Origin: Symbiodinium kawagutii
Taxonomy: Eukaryota; Sar; Dinophyceae; Suessiales; Symbiodiniaceae
Reading direction: 5' to 3'
Assembly: GCA_009767595.1 (NCBI GenBank)
Contig: VSDK01018732.1
Coordinates: 3,099-67,098 of the forward strand
Length of the DNA stretch: 64,000 nt
Every line of letters starts with the position of its first letter. Position 1 is the first letter of the stretch. A model generated the notes under the pieces. It worked only from the letters and a program-made list of their open reading frames with translations. It did not search any database and had not been told where the DNA came from. Of this stretch, positions 1 through 10,432 are shown in pieces. Made by a program: the position numbers and the translations under genes.

Positions 1-130
1 GAGTCCATGACTCCTCTCCGTAGTCCGATTGGTCTTCCATCTTGGGCTCTTGGCCTGGAGCTCACGTCAACGACGATCCTAGCTCCGCTACCACTTGAAG
101 AGGGGCTGTAGCGTCCTATCAACGACCGGA
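1..130 (-). CDS. possible partial exon at window edge
   Basis: The minus strand is open for about 45 codons with GC-rich third positions (…GRYSPSSSGSGARIVVD…). The region is cut by the window end, so neither splice site can be judged. I do not recognise the protein. It could be chance, but the composition is like the better exons of this window and unlike the AT-rich spacer that follows. Confidence 0.3.
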
Positions 131-352
131 TCAGCCACAGCGTCTTCGCTCAGGCAGCAATCCTTTTCTACCGCTCTGAGTCTTGTCTAATCTATACCTC
201 TCTCTTTTGAGCCTTATGGCATCAAAGTATGCTCTTAATCTCATGCATATGCCCGATGGTTAAATCCAGTTCAAAATAAAAACAAGGGCGCAGCGCCTCC
301 CCCCAAAGCAAGCTGACAACACCTACGCTCCTTTGTTGGCGTCCTCCTTCCT

Positions 353-534
353 TCATTTCTTCCTTCCTTCCTTCCCTCCTTCCTGCCTGCCTGCCTGCCT
401 GCCTCCCTGCCTGCCCTCCTTCCTTCCTTCCTGCCTGCCTGCCTGCCTGCTTGCCCTTCCTTCCTTCCTTCCTTTCTTCCTTCCTTCCTTCCCTCCCTTC
501 TTCCTTCCTTCCTTCCTTCCTTCCTTTCTATTTT
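353..534. repeat. polypyrimidine microsatellite (TTCC/TGCC)n
   Basis: About 180 bases built almost only of TTCC, CTCC and TGCC units on the plus strand. Frames through it give meaningless Lys/Glu/Gly-rich or Ser/Phe/Leu-rich peptides. It is followed by an AT-rich stretch with a repeated TTTTTTTTGATGC unit (about 550-630). Confidence 0.95.
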
Positions 535-1106
535 TATTGTTAACAAGAATAATTTTTTTTTGATGCCTATAATAATTTTTTTGTTGATGCAAATATTTTT
601 TTTGATGCAAATAATAGTTTTTTTTGATGCTCATGCCATAGAAATGGATAAGAATAGCGTGCAGCAAATCCATTTGTAACAAGCCAATGTTGTGAGACTC
701 AAGGTGATGGATATCACTGAGCTTGAGGCAATAATTCTGTAGTGATTAAGTCACCATAGATAACAATGGTCATGACATGACTGCCGTTATCCTTGGGTTT
801 GCTACCAGCTGTCCACAGGGTTGGTTGATGGTAAAAATCTCCAGGAAACCGACACCGAGATCTTCACGATCTCCAGGTTGCCAAAACATACTCACAGAGA
901 CTCAAAGCCCGCTGTGGGTCAGTTCACCCGGCTAGTCCCCCTGGTTCCCCAATCATTAACCCGGCTGTTTTCCCCATTCTGGGTGGTGGTTCTTCCCCAT
1001 GAAAGTTGGTTCATTCAAGCCTTGACCCAGCTCGCCATGCCATGGTGAAAACCCACATGCTGCCGACCTCGGGGAAGATGGCCCCTGGAGTCAGTTGTAG
1101 AACGAT

Positions 1107-1235
1107 GTGGTGCTCCTAGGCGACCGCTACGGCTGGAGGGGATGTTCACAGGTGGGGCAGGTGCAGCGCAAGCAGACACGGCAGGTCATCTCGGAAACGG
1201 GGCATCCAAACTGGTGGACGAGCAAGACTGAGGAT
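1107..1235. CDS. candidate exon, strand unresolved
   Basis: A GC-rich island open in two directions. The plus frame reads …VLLGDRYGWRGCSQ…GHPNWWTSKTED. A minus frame over the same bases is cysteine-rich (…CRVCLRCTCPTCEHPL, then stop), which looks like a zinc-binding tail. Only one can be coding. The plus frame is longer, the minus frame fits the strand of the neighbouring exons. No function is assigned. Confidence 0.3.
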
Positions 1236-1241
1236 TATATC

Positions 1242-1346
1242 TGGGTGTTTCTCAAAATAGGGGTACCCCCAAATCATCTAGTTATTAATTAACCATCTAT
1301 ATTAGTGAACCAACGATTTTGTTGCTCCCTATTTTGAGAAACCACA
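1242..1346. mobile_element. family B small inverted-repeat element
   Basis: Ends are inverted repeats: GGTGTTTCTCAAAATAGGGG at the left and the complement CCCTATTTTGAGAAACCACA at the right. The interior has the family words ACCATCTATATTAGTGAACC and ATTTTGTTGCTCCC. About 105 bp with no coding capacity, so a MITE-like nonautonomous element. Confidence 0.8.
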
Positions 1347-1349
1347 ATA

Positions 1350-2018
1350 TCTGGGAAAACATGGAAAGACTCAGTCTTTCAAGACTTGGAGTTAACCCCA
1401 CAAACTCACTGCTTGAATTTTGAGTAGAGTGTCGGCTCAAGCGACAAAAATGAAAACACAGGACACCTGTCCCCAGTGGGGCCGTTTTTCTCCATACAAC
1501 TCAACCTCTTGGTGCATCGCTGCCTATCATCCCTTCAAGCCTATCATCCAGCAACATGTCTGGTAGCGCAGTTAATTTCTATGGGGGCACCTGTTTTAGA
1601 CCACCTTGACCAAACTAGTCAACCCACACTATGTCAACAAGCGCTCAACCATCATTTAAGCATTTTGAGATCATTGTCAATGGCTATTAATTAACCAGTA
1701 TGAACCAGCAAGCATCATTGACGATGGATATCAGCTAAAATCAAGAAGCACGATCAACCACTATACCACAGTACAAACCACAAATGAGCTCTCCAAAACT
1801 AATATTGGCTACAAGCCACCATCGGTTCACCATCGACAGACCATCAATTAACCATTTGATCAACCTATACCATAACCGTTATCAACCACTATATTTAACC
1901 GTTACTTAATCACAAGTACACCATCAATTCTATACCCATCAGCCAACACAACTAGTACTGTTCAACCGCGCTTCACCACTCTTCATCATATTGTTTCAAC
2001 CACTTATTATCAACCAGC
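1350..2018. other. AT-rich spacer without recognisable gene
   Basis: Low-complexity sequence rich in the words CAACCA, ATCAACC and ACCATC. These degenerate tetra- to hexamers recur all over the window and seem to be the background of its introns and spacers. I see no convincing exon here. Confidence 0.6.
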
Positions 2019-2143
2019 ACAAGGTGGGCCCCCCTGGTTATAAGTTGATTAAGATTCGCCATTTAACAAGCTAGTTACAGCTTCCATACCTGGCAGTTGC
2101 CCCAGTTATAAGCCAACTTAGCTAACTAAGGGGGCCCACCTTG
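2019..2143. mobile_element. family D small inverted-repeat element
   Basis: Terminal inverted repeats CAAGGTGGGCCCCC and GGGGGCCCACCTTG enclose about 100 bp with the family core (TTATAAG, GCCAACTTAGCTAACTA). Other copies are at 18586, 28835 and 59587. Confidence 0.85.
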
Positions 2144-2225
2144 ATCATTGGATAGCCACACACCCAGCCAATATGATTGATGACTGGTTGATATACTTGT
2201 AATGGTTGATGATCATTTCAACCAG

Positions 2226-2344
2226 TATGGCTGTGGGTCAAAACCCTGTACCCCTGGTTCCCCTACTATTAGCCATTGTTTTCCCTATGATTTGGTTGGT
2301 CATTAAAAGCCATTATGGATGGTTAATATTGATCCATAGCCGTA
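2226..2344. mobile_element. family C small inverted-repeat element
   Basis: Starts TATGGCTGTGGGTCAAAACC and ends ATTGATCCATAGCCGTA, an imperfect inverted pair. The internal landmark CCCCTGGTTCCC…TTTTCCCTA is shared by all family C copies. Confidence 0.8.
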
Positions 2345-2358
2345 TCAACCATTACAAG

Positions 2359-2476
2359 CTTGGTGGCTTGTAGATCCCTTGCTAAAAATATATATCTTTA
2401 GTGGTTCTATGGTAAATCAATCATAACCCAAAAACACTAAAAAAACCTAAGAATTCGTGGGTATAAGCCATCCAGT
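2359..2476. mobile_element. family E repeat copy
   Basis: Begins CTTGGTGGCTTGTAGATCCC and ends near CCATCCAG. Copies at 14844, 33409 and 46411 share the head, TTTAGTGGTT.TATGGTAA.TCAATCATA in the middle and CTAAG.TC.T.GCTGTAATCC at the tail. It has no obvious terminal inverted repeat, so it may be SINE-like rather than a MITE. Confidence 0.7.
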
Positions 2477-2589
2477 ATAACATGTTGTAAATAGCTCATC
2501 ATTAGCCAATAGTCAACCATTATGAATCACCATCGACCATCATTACTCAGCTTATTAACCACCAGTAACTATCCACCCTCACCCATCAC

Positions 2590-2752
2590 CCAGCCCCCAT
2601 TTCCGGCACCAAGTCACAGCCCCGATCTCCACCATGACGCGGCCACTGACCAACACCCCGAAGAAGGGCCCCGTGGGTTCGCTGTCCGGCACAGGCGTCC
2701 AGGCTTCGCCGGGCCTGGGGTCCCCCAGCAGTGAGATTTTACAGCTGCTGAA
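2590..2752. CDS. candidate exon, strand unresolved
   Basis: A sharply GC-rich island. The plus frame has an ATG in good context at 2634 (MTRPLTNTPKKGPVGSLSG…). The minus frame is equally open (…GDPRPGEAWTPVPDSEP…). Third-position GC is high in both. Minus would match the neighbourhood. Confidence 0.35.
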
Positions 2753-2770
2753 ATGGGATCATGACTGATC

Positions 2771-2954
2771 TGGTGGTTTCTCAAGCCATAGGGGGCCCAA
2801 AAAATGGTTGGAGGAAAAAACTATAAATGACTAGCAATGGATGACACATGGTGGTTTCTCAAGCCATAGGGGACACCAAAAAATGGTTGGTTTAATACTG
2901 TAAATAACCAATAAAGGATGATTTCGGGGTACCCCTATGGCTTGAGAAATGCCC
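2771..2954. mobile_element. two family B elements in tandem
   Basis: The head GGTGGTTTCTCAAGCCATAG occurs at 2772 and again at 2850. Only the second copy has the complementary tail (CCCCTATGGCTTGAGAAA, ending near 2950). The first is a left end truncated by, or sharing a tail with, the second. Confidence 0.8.
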
Positions 2955-2986
2955 AAATGGGATCATGACTGATATGAGTAAGAACA

Positions 2987-3112
2987 TATGGCTATGGGTC
3001 AGTATTGATCAACCAACGTTCATGGGGGATTTCCACCAACAAAACAAGGGAAAACAATGGTTAATGGTGGGGAACCAGGGGTACGGGGTTTTGACCCGCA
3101 GCCACTTGCATA
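2987..3112. mobile_element. family C element, reverse orientation
   Basis: Reads TATGGCTATGGGTCA… through GGGAACCAGGGGTACGGGGT and TTTTGACCCGCAGCCA, the reverse complement of the layout at 2226. Confidence 0.8.
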
Positions 3113-3324
3113 TAGCTTCGAATAAATACTATACTTATAAATACTATACTATCAAAATAGTAAATGACAAGTACAAATATTACCTACCATCTGGTTTCAC
3201 CACTCCCTGTAGCTCTAAATCACTCCCCCTTTAAAGGGACTTAGGGATACCCCTGGCTCCGAATCGCTCCCTGAGAATCACTAGCTGAGATGGGATCATC
3301 ATTGGTCGAAATTTTGGCTGCGAT

Positions 3325-3475
3325 GATCCCATCAATGGTTATAATTTATATGGTTATAATGGTTGTAATTTGGTAGGGGTTATAAGTTATAATGGTTATA
3401 ATGGTCACCTTATGGTTTTATAAGGGGTTATAATGGTTAACACGTTATAATGGGATAATCAATCTTTGGTAGGAT
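3325..3475. repeat. degenerate GGTTATAAT tandem repeat
   Basis: GGTTATAATGG and close variants recur about ten times. AT-rich with no coding potential. Confidence 0.75.
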
Positions 3476-3519
3476 CCCATTTAGTAAGATGATGATCAGC
3501 AGTTGGTTTCATCATTCAT

Positions 3520-3594
3520 CTGGTGGTTTAAGATAGGGAGCCCCAAAAAATGGTTGATCTATTCCTGCAAATGGTTGAAAAAGGATGGTTTGGT
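3520..3594. mobile_element. family B fragment
   Basis: Left end CTGGTGGTTTAAGATAGGGA followed by the family word CCCCAAAAAATGGTTGATC. The right terminal repeat is missing. Confidence 0.5.
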
Positions 3595-3599
3595 TATCA

Positions 3600-4415
3600 T
3601 CCTTCATGTAAGGGTGGCTTGCTGGTATCATAATCTATCAGCTACAGACGAGTGGTTTTCCCTGGTTAGATTCGTTCGTAAGCCGCGCAAGTACATGTAT
3701 GTGTAATGTAAGGGTGGTTGCTTTCACCTTCACATGAATTTTGAGCCCATGCCCACCTATAAGGATGGTTCAGGATGGTTAACAATGGTTTATAATGGTT
3801 GATTGAATGGCCAATCGGTGGTTAGTTGGTGATGGTCAACTAATGGCCAATGAATGGAAAACTCATGTGAAGGATGTTTAAAAATCCCTACCCTTCCAGT
3901 TACCTTATTATAGGTAACCGTACCCACTGGGGGTTCCCATGTTCCTTGCTATAGAGGCAACCGCAAGGCTTGGGAATAGCTAAGAATGCTGGTTGTTGCT
4001 CAATTGATGGTGAATGATGGTGAATAATGAGGGTTCATGATAGTACTGTTAATGATGATCATTAGTCTTGTTGGTGATGGTTGACCATAGGAAGCAATAA
4101 GCAAAAAGCAACGCATATAAAACAAAAAACAATAATCCCTAATCATGGGTGACCATGGTTGTTGATGGTGAATGATTGTTGATGTTGGTTGCATCATGAT
4201 GGAATGATGGTTGAATGATGACTCCTTATCTTTATATCATAATGGTGATACAATGACGGCTCAATGATTATTGATGATTGTTGATACTACTTGATGATTG
4301 TTGATGATTGTTGATGATACTTGATGATATTTGATGATCTTAGGAGGTGATGCTTCGAGAATGATTGATCATGGCTCATGGTTCGTGATCCCAGGAAGGT
4401 GTATCCAACATGGGG
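3600..4415. other. spacer of TGATGGTTGA-type repeats
   Basis: Degenerate words (ATGGTTGATGATGG, TTGATGATTG) fill most of this stretch, including a clear run TTGATGATTGTTGATGATTG near 4290-4330. A single family G arm (CCTACCCTTCCAGTTACC) lies near 3888. No exon was seen. Confidence 0.6.
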
Positions 4416-4437
4416 ACGGTTTCAAGGTTTCACCAAC

Positions 4438-4545
4438 CATGATGAAATGCTGGAGACGAATCAGGGATGCTATATGATAAGTCTTGTTTGAAGGGCACAT
4501 GATCCTGTCCATCAGGTCTGGGTGCTCCATAAGGAAGAACACTTG
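4438..4545 (-). CDS. exon of unrecognised minus-strand gene
   Basis: Thirty-six codons (QVFFLMEHPDLMDRIMC…LIRLQHFIM) between a TTTTCAG acceptor and a GTTGGT donor, phase 0 at both ends. It follows the exon at 4677-4777, which ends in phase 0 at a GTAATC donor, so the two join in frame. I do not recognise the family. Confidence 0.55.
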
Positions 4546-4587
4546 CTGAAAATGTCTTAATGAGTCACAATGAACAACTGTCATAGT

Positions 4588-4657
4588 CTGGTGGTTTCAA
4601 CCCCTCTGATAAGTATGCTTAGGGAAAATAAAACATGTCAATCAAACCACCAACCAG
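4588..4657. mobile_element. family A element, internally deleted
   Basis: Ends CTGGTGGTTTCAACCCC and AAACCACCAACCAG form an inverted pair. It is about 70 bp instead of the usual 100-110 bp. It sits in the intron between the exons at 4677 and 4545 and is flanked by TAGT on both sides, a possible target duplication. Confidence 0.75.
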
Positions 4658-4676
4658 TAGTCAATGCATTGATTAC

Positions 4677-4777
4677 CTTAACTTCTGGGTATACCATTGG
4701 TGATCGAAGTTGGATGTAAATCGATAGCCTACAATCACCAATTTGGCCAGTCATCAACTCAAACTTTGCCGCGTACT
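4677..4777 (-). CDS. exon of unrecognised minus-strand gene
   Basis: A polypyrimidine tract and acceptor (CTGTTTTTTTCAACCAG) precede an open stretch of two bases plus 33 codons (YAAKFELMTGQIGDC…MVYPEVK), ended by a GTAATC donor. The upstream bases to about 4890 are also open for about 40 codons in another frame and could tempt a frameshift reading. The acceptor makes that unnecessary. Confidence 0.55.
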
Positions 4778-5009
4778 CTGGTTGAAAAAAACAGGTAAGT
4801 TGATACCGGCCAGATACAGTTGGTCATGGCTGACTACAGTCAAGAGTGGTTGAATGTCACCCTTCAACTGCACCCGGCTCGATGTTTCACTGATCGGATG
4901 TATCCATTTCCGGCGTCCATGTTATGGATATCTACGTAGTTAACTATGGTTCTAAATTGGTTAAGATTCGCCATTTCACAAGCTAGTTTTATCTACCAGA
5001 CTCCCCTGG

Positions 5010-5130
5010 TAGTTCCCCAACAGTGAGCTGTTCATCAAGGAATCGCAAATGATTTGGGTGTCCCAGATCCTGAGATTCTCAGCTTCCCCGCTCCAAATCT
5101 GCTCTCTCCGCCAAAAGGGCCTGGCTTCGA
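5010..5130 (-). CDS. probable exon of unrecognised minus-strand gene
   Basis: Open and protein-like (…PFWRREQIWSGEAENLRIW…SLLGNYQ) with GC-rich codons between AT-rich flanks. Splice points are only approximate; possible acceptors are GAAG or CCAG near 5130. It lies in line with the minus exons on both sides. Confidence 0.45.
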
Positions 5131-5331
5131 CGCAACCGGGTGGTTGATTTGATTTGTGTATCATGGAGGTCGCCGAGGGCAAGCTGCAAGCGATACAACC
5201 AACCAATCCTGAGCCATGCCAAGCCTAGTATCCCGAGAAATCACCCCTTTTGGAAATTTAAAAGACATCATAGTTGCAATCATCGCAACCAGCAGACCTG
5301 ACGAAATCTCGGGATGAGAACATTTTCGTAC

Positions 5332-5483
5332 AGCTGGGTTCAGTTCCGATTTCCTGTTTCTCCGGAGGGTATCTACCACTGATCCAAATCGCTCCGAAGG
5401 AATGTGTCTTTGCAGCTCCTCCAGAGTTGGGTCCAAATCTTCATGTTGCTTGTCACACAGGATATGATTGGAACATGCCCAGT
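5332..5483 (-). CDS. probable exon of unrecognised minus-strand gene
   Basis: Acceptor CCTATTGTAG, then two bases and 50 codons (…LDPTLEELQRHIPSERFGSV…), with a GTACGA donor. The frame stays open past the donor to about 5215, so the 3' edge is uncertain. A family A element ends about 15 bases upstream of the acceptor. Confidence 0.5.
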
Positions 5484-5498
5484 CTACAATAGGGTTAC

Positions 5499-5597
5499 TA
5501 GTTGGTGGTTGAACCACCCCTATGAAAAACATTAGTCAACAAACCATTTGTTAATCATTACTAGAGAAAATAAGACATGTTTAAAACCACCAGCCAG
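5499..5597. mobile_element. family A small inverted-repeat element
   Basis: CTAGTTGGTGGTTGAACCAC at the left and AAAACCACCAGCCAG at the right. Family interior: CCCCTATGAAAAA, AGTCAAC.AACCATTTGTTAA and GAAAATAA.ACATG. Confidence 0.8.
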
Positions 5598-5599
5598 GT

Positions 5600-6390
5600 T
5601 ACATCTCTGGGATTGTTTGATTCTGCTTTTTCCCACTGGTGGTACCCCAACGCTGGTTTCCCTACGGCCATCACATCGTGGTCATTTCAAAACCTATCTC
5701 TAGGATTTCCTTGAGGCTGCATGGGGGGCCTATCAGTGGACTAACCCTAGATTATTGCAGTCATGACCGGGTTTGAAGCCCAATTATACTAGTGGGAGGA
5801 TGAACTGGAAGAGCACCAGGAACCATCAACCATCAATTACGCATTCCATCAAGCATTACTAACAACTAGTTAACCATGATCAATCAGCAACGAACCACCA
5901 GTAGTTAATTGTCAATTGATGTCAAAGTAACCATCGATTAACCACTATCTACCCATGGTCAACCCCTACAATAATTGCCATTCAACCATGAACTCTGATG
6001 CCAAAATAGCCATTGGTGAGCCATTTTTCTAACCATCTTTTCAACCAACAATGACCATCTGGGTGTGCCTCTGCGCAGCGGGGGGTGCACCAATCAGAGA
6101 CCGAGCAACGAACAATGACCATCAACCACCATGATTAATCGCATTGCTTGATACAATCTTAAACCATGATCAACCATCCACCAACGCCATCAATCAACAC
6201 AGAGTGGCACCCCCCAGCTAGTTAGCTCAGGTCATAACTAGGGTATCTACTAGTTGGGGTAGATACAACTAGGCTTAGATATAACTAGACTAAGGCAACT
6301 ACCAGTAGCCGGGTAGATCTAACCCAGCTACTTGTGCTACGCAGCCAACCAGGGGAAGACCCACTCTGCACCACGGGATCTGAGCTTCTC
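5600..6390. other. intron-like sequence, no exon seen
   Basis: AT-rich with many AACCATCAACCA words. A short family D-like half (GTGGCACCCCCCAGCTAGTT) lies near 6200, followed by several ACTAG-rich words (6235-6300). Confidence 0.5.
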
Positions 6391-6392
6391 AC

Positions 6393-6515
6393 CAACGCGC
6401 GCACGCGCGGGTCATCCTTGGCAGCGGCAATGCCCATGCCGCACAAAGGCACTCCACGGTCCACCTGACGAAGCCCCAGAAACCAACAGCGGCGCAAGTT
6501 TTCGGGGTCCATGGA
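6393..6515 (-). CDS. exon of unrecognised minus-strand gene
   Basis: CCACAG acceptor, 41 codons in phase 0 (SMDPENLRRCWFLGLRQ…KDDPRVRAL) and a perfect GTGAGA donor. Third positions are strongly GC-rich and the island stands out from its AT-rich flanks. It joins in frame to the exon at 8585-8709, which also ends in phase 0. I cannot name the family. Confidence 0.65.
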
Positions 6516-8076
6516 CTGTGGATATCTATTGTTAACTATGGACATCATTGCACTTATAACTATATGGCTATAACTATGGCTGCCTATGGTTATGACTATG
6601 ATTAGAACTATGGATATAGCTATGGTTTATAATCTATAGTGGTTAATTAACAATAACTGCAAGTTGGTTTGTTTACGATGATTAATAGGTAATCAACTAA
6701 GAGAAACAAACCTTAATTCATGTTCGTTGTTAGTGATGTTGACTTGCTGGTTGACAGACATAGATGAAGCCACATCGTATCAATAGCTTTCAGTGATCCT
6801 TAGTTTATCTTCACCAAGAACCGACGAAACCCATGCAAACATTAACAATCAACTAAGCAACAACAGCAACAGCAACAGCAGTCAAAATCAACAACAACAA
6901 TCACACAACCATGAACAATCAACCAGCAAGATGGAAGACTTCTATTTCTATCTACTTGACTTCGAGTTGTCCACCCCTTTCACATAGTTTGAGAAGGTTT
7001 GCAAGAAAGAACTTGACCAGCGTTCATGAACAGAAGTGCAATGAGCCAGATCATCTAAGCAGTAAGCAAAACACAAATGTCATTGATTGAAAACATGTTT
7101 CCCCCTGATCCAATGGATAAACATGGATAAACCAATATGTAATGGGTGGGTTGTACTCCCGACCAACAAAGTAACTCAGTCCGTTGTAAATCGGACAACT
7201 TAAAGAGAACTTTGAATGACAAAGAAATTGCCGTTTGATCAGTGATGAGGGTAACAAGATCCCAATCACATGCCGGTGACAAGAGAGTTGCAGTAGCGAA
7301 TTGTCAACAGTTCATCAAATGCATGTAACTGTAGAACTACAAAGTAGCATAGTGCCATAATAAGCAACCAATTTTAGTTTCTTGTGACTATCATGTGTTT
7401 AATAATCCGCAACTATAGTGACTGTATGGCTGTATGACTATAAACTGTAATAGTGACATACTGAGCAATCTACTGCCGATAATCAAAAGAGATTATTTGT
7501 CTTAGAGAACCATGGATATATGTTCATTGCCACCATGGCTGAAGATCATCCCTGTATAGCACTTTATTCATTGACCACCAATTAGGCATCATTTAGCTAT
7601 TCATTAATCACTATGGGTCAATCATTATTCATACTTGTGAACAATAATGATCAACCATGAACTACTCATTCCATGAATATCAACCATTGATCCACTATGA
7701 ATATCAACCATTAATTGCCTGATCAAAAATTACCGAATCCTATCCCCACTAGCTGTTAACCACTACGTAACCACTATCTACCAGTAAACACCCAATATCA
7801 ACAGCTATTGGCTACTAGTCACTACTATACTGGTATATTGGCAGCACTACCCCTCAATGACCATATTACTATAGATGGTCACTAAATAACCAATGTCACC
7901 ACTATTATTCACGACCACTCCCCATTGTGAACCAATATTTTTCACTATAATGAGTACTGATCCACCAGCATGATCAACCATACTATTTCAAAACTATTTA
8001 GAACTATCAACCACTATTTACTACTATTAACCATTAGATACGAGTGTTATAGCCATGTATGTACCTAATATCAATA
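6516..8076. other. long intron-like stretch
   Basis: AT-rich with ACTATGG/TATAACTA words near 6540-6640, a CAACAG/AACAAC trinucleotide patch near 6850-6900, and the usual ATCAACCA background after 7560. No exon was convincing. Confidence 0.5.
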
Positions 8077-8179
8077 CTGGTTGGTGGTTGAACCACCCCT
8101 ATGAAAAAATATGCTAGTCAACCAACCATTGGTAAATGATTACTAGGGAAAATAAAAAATGATTAAAACCACCAACCAG
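8077..8179. mobile_element. family A small inverted-repeat element, intact
   Basis: CTGGTTGGTGGTTGAACCAC at the left, AAAACCACCAACCAG at the right, flanked by TA on each side (TA|CTGG…CCAG|TA). This is the best type copy of the family. Confidence 0.85.
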
Positions 8180-8284
8180 TAGTTGTTTAACCATTATTGT
8201 TGGATAGTATTCTTATTATTGATCATTATCAATGGTTAACAACCACTATAAAACCCTGATATACAAGGATTTCAGGTGATTCAT

Positions 8285-8400
8285 TTGGCTGTGGGTCAAA
8301 TCCCTTAGTCCCCCTGGTTCCCCTATCATTGACCCTATTGTTGGTGAACTTATCCACCATGAAATTGGCTGGTTCATATTGACCCAGCTCGCCATATAGT
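8285..8400. mobile_element. family C element
   Basis: TTTGGCTGTGGGTCAAATCC to TTGACCCAGCTCGCCATATA with the CCCCTGGTTCCCC landmark. Confidence 0.8.
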
Positions 8401-8584
8401 TGGTATATATTCATGTATCTCCTATGATTGTAAGTTATCATCCCCTATTATTAACCAGCTAAACCAGCTAGTTAACCACTGGCTGGTTGGTTAACTGCTT
8501 GATCCAGCTCGCCATATATAGCTGGTATATCCCATCATATCCCTTATAGTTGCTAGTTGTTGGTGGTTCACCACTAGCATTCAC

Positions 8585-8709
8585 CACAGCAGTGCCACGA
8601 CCCCAAGGGAGGGTGCCATGACCATCTGGCGGAACCTGGTCGTATCTGCCGTCGACGAGCTTTTGGAAGGCCAAGGTGATGCCCTGCAGCGAGGCAATTT
8701 CTGCCAAGG
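8585..8709 (-). CDS. exon of unrecognised minus-strand gene
   Basis: Open in one GC-rich frame (STLAEIASLQGITLAFQK…TLPWGRGTAV) and ended by a GTGAATGC donor in phase 0, so it can be joined directly to the exon at 6393-6515. The acceptor is one of two AGs near 8710. Family unknown. Confidence 0.6.
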
Positions 8710-8923
8710 TGGAATTGCTGGAACTGCGTGAAAAGAAGCCTTGGACTAGTCCTAATAACTATGACTATAATAGTAGCGTTACTATTGCTAGAACTATTCT
8801 AAAAGTTATTCAGGCTACTATTGCTAGCTAATAGTACGCGCAGACCTCCGGGCAAACCACGGCTGTCTGTGCGTGTTGAACATTGCTCGAAGAATCAGTG
8901 AGAAACACTGGCTATACGCAGTG

Positions 8924-9032
8924 ATTTAGGGTTTAGGGTTCTAGGGTTTAGGTTTAGGGTTTAGGGTTTTAAGGTTTTAGGGTTTTAGGGTTTTAGGGTT
9001 TAGGGTTTTAGGGTTTAGGGTTTAGGGTTTAG
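8924..9032 (+). repeat. interstitial telomere-like TTTAGGG block
   Basis: About 15 units of TTTAGGG or TTTTAGGG with small length variants on the plus strand, bounded by ordinary sequence on both sides. TTTAGGG is the known telomere unit of plants and dinoflagellates. Here it is internal, so it is a relic of a telomere event or of break repair. Confidence 0.9.
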
Positions 9033-9164
9033 CTTTCTTGATTCTCAGAGTTTCAAAACAACGGGCCTGCGCAGGGTTTTGAACAGTTGACAAGACTCAC
9101 TTCTGGGCAGGTCTTGTGGTCACGGGCAAACCATAGGGTCTTGCCGTAATAGTAGGTGGAATTG

Positions 9165-9745
9165 TTAGAACTGCGCAATAGTTATAGTTATTAGTAGCAA
9201 TAGTAGCCTGAATAACAATAGTCTACTAATAGCTAGTATGGAATAACATTAGTAGCTAGCTATACTAAGCCTTGGAATAATGTTATTCCATACTATTGCT
9301 AGCAGCTATAGTAGCTATGTGCATTATAATAGTAATATGTAAACTAATACTATTCCATTGCTACTATAGTAAGAATCTATATACTATATTTGGCAAACTA
9401 TAGCACCTACTGTTAGTAAATAAGCCAATGGCAATTATTGTAAACTATTGCTACTAGCATCAGTTGCTATAGTATGGTAATGGTTATATAATGGTGGCTA
9501 CATTGCATACTATAGTTCCATATTCCTTACTATAGGTTGCTACCATACATAAGAGTTGCTACCATACTACTATTTACCTATATACTATAGCTAAGTTATA
9601 GTATTGCTAGGTACAGCTACTTAGGATAGGTACAGCTACTTAGGATAGGTACTGCGGTAATAGTGATACTTAGCAACCTTAAGATACTATTAGTTTAGGT
9701 ACTCCCCAGTTAATAGCAATAGAAATTGGTATGAGTAGCAACCAC
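9165..9745. repeat. AT-rich CTATTGCTAGTAG palindromic repeat region
   Basis: The words CTACTATTGCTAGTAG, TAGCAATAGTAG and ACTATAG recur in both orientations for nearly 600 bases. There are two direct copies of a 20-base unit starting GGTACAGCTACTTAGGATA near 9610-9650. No coding potential. Confidence 0.75.
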
Positions 9746-9747
9746 TA

Positions 9748-9842
9748 GTGCTACTTGGATGTGCACCTCCACGGCTTGTAAGGGGTTAGTTCAGCCACCT
9801 CATAGGGCTTATAACGGTATAACCCCAGCTACACATCCAAGT
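9748..9842. mobile_element. family F small inverted-repeat element
   Basis: Left end CTACTTGGATGTGCACCTCC and right end ACACATCCAAGTAG are inverted repeats. The interior holds the family words GGGGTTAGTTCAG and ACCCCAGCTA. Confidence 0.8.
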
Positions 9843-10430
9843 AGTGAACCAGCGGAATTTCCTGAGGAAATTTCTGAGGAATCCACTGGAAGTTTTGGAT
9901 AGTGATTTTTTCTAAGCACCACTAGTGAGTTTAGATGATAATTTTCGTGATCATATCAGATTTTAGATGGTTTCTAACCATGGTTACAATTACTTGGAGG
10001 ATCATCCCACTTAGTAAGTGATTACTAACCATGGCGAGTTGCATGGTTCAGCCATTTATTCATGGTAACAAGCCACTAATACTTGGTGTAACCCACAAAT
10101 ACGGTGGTTACTAACCACTTACTAAGTAGAATGATCCTCCAAGTAGTGATGCTGAGAAATTTAAGTAGTGATTCGATGATGGCTATCAACTGGTATATCA
10201 ACTTGATAAACTAAGCGATGGGTGACTATTCTATATGGTCATAGAGTCATAGGGGACTAGTTTTCTAAATTAAATCGGTACTTGGTTTCTGATGCTTCAA
10301 AAACTTGTGATTCTAGATGGCTAGAGGGGAACAAAGGGGTGGTGATTTGGTGGTGTTAGATACCATATGAGTGCTACTACTTAGTGAACTAGGGGAATCA
10401 TCAACTAGTGATTTTAAATGGTCTTCAACT
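9843..10430. other. spacer, no gene seen
   Basis: AT-rich with GGTTACTAACCA-type words that appear in both orientations around 10000-10140 (GGATCATCCCACTTAGTAAG and its reverse CTTACTAAGTAGAATGATCC). This gives one long imperfect inverted repeat. Confidence 0.5.
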
Positions 10431-10432
10431 AC

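Noticed and set aside
271-682. ORFs rich in Lys/Glu/Gly/Arg or Ser/Phe/Leu
   Set aside because: They are translations of the (TTCC)n tract and have no coding composition.
4778-4806. A 29-base micro-intron or T-run frameshift joining two open stretches
   Set aside because: Too short for a known spliceosomal intron. A normal long intron with the same acceptor explains the data more simply.
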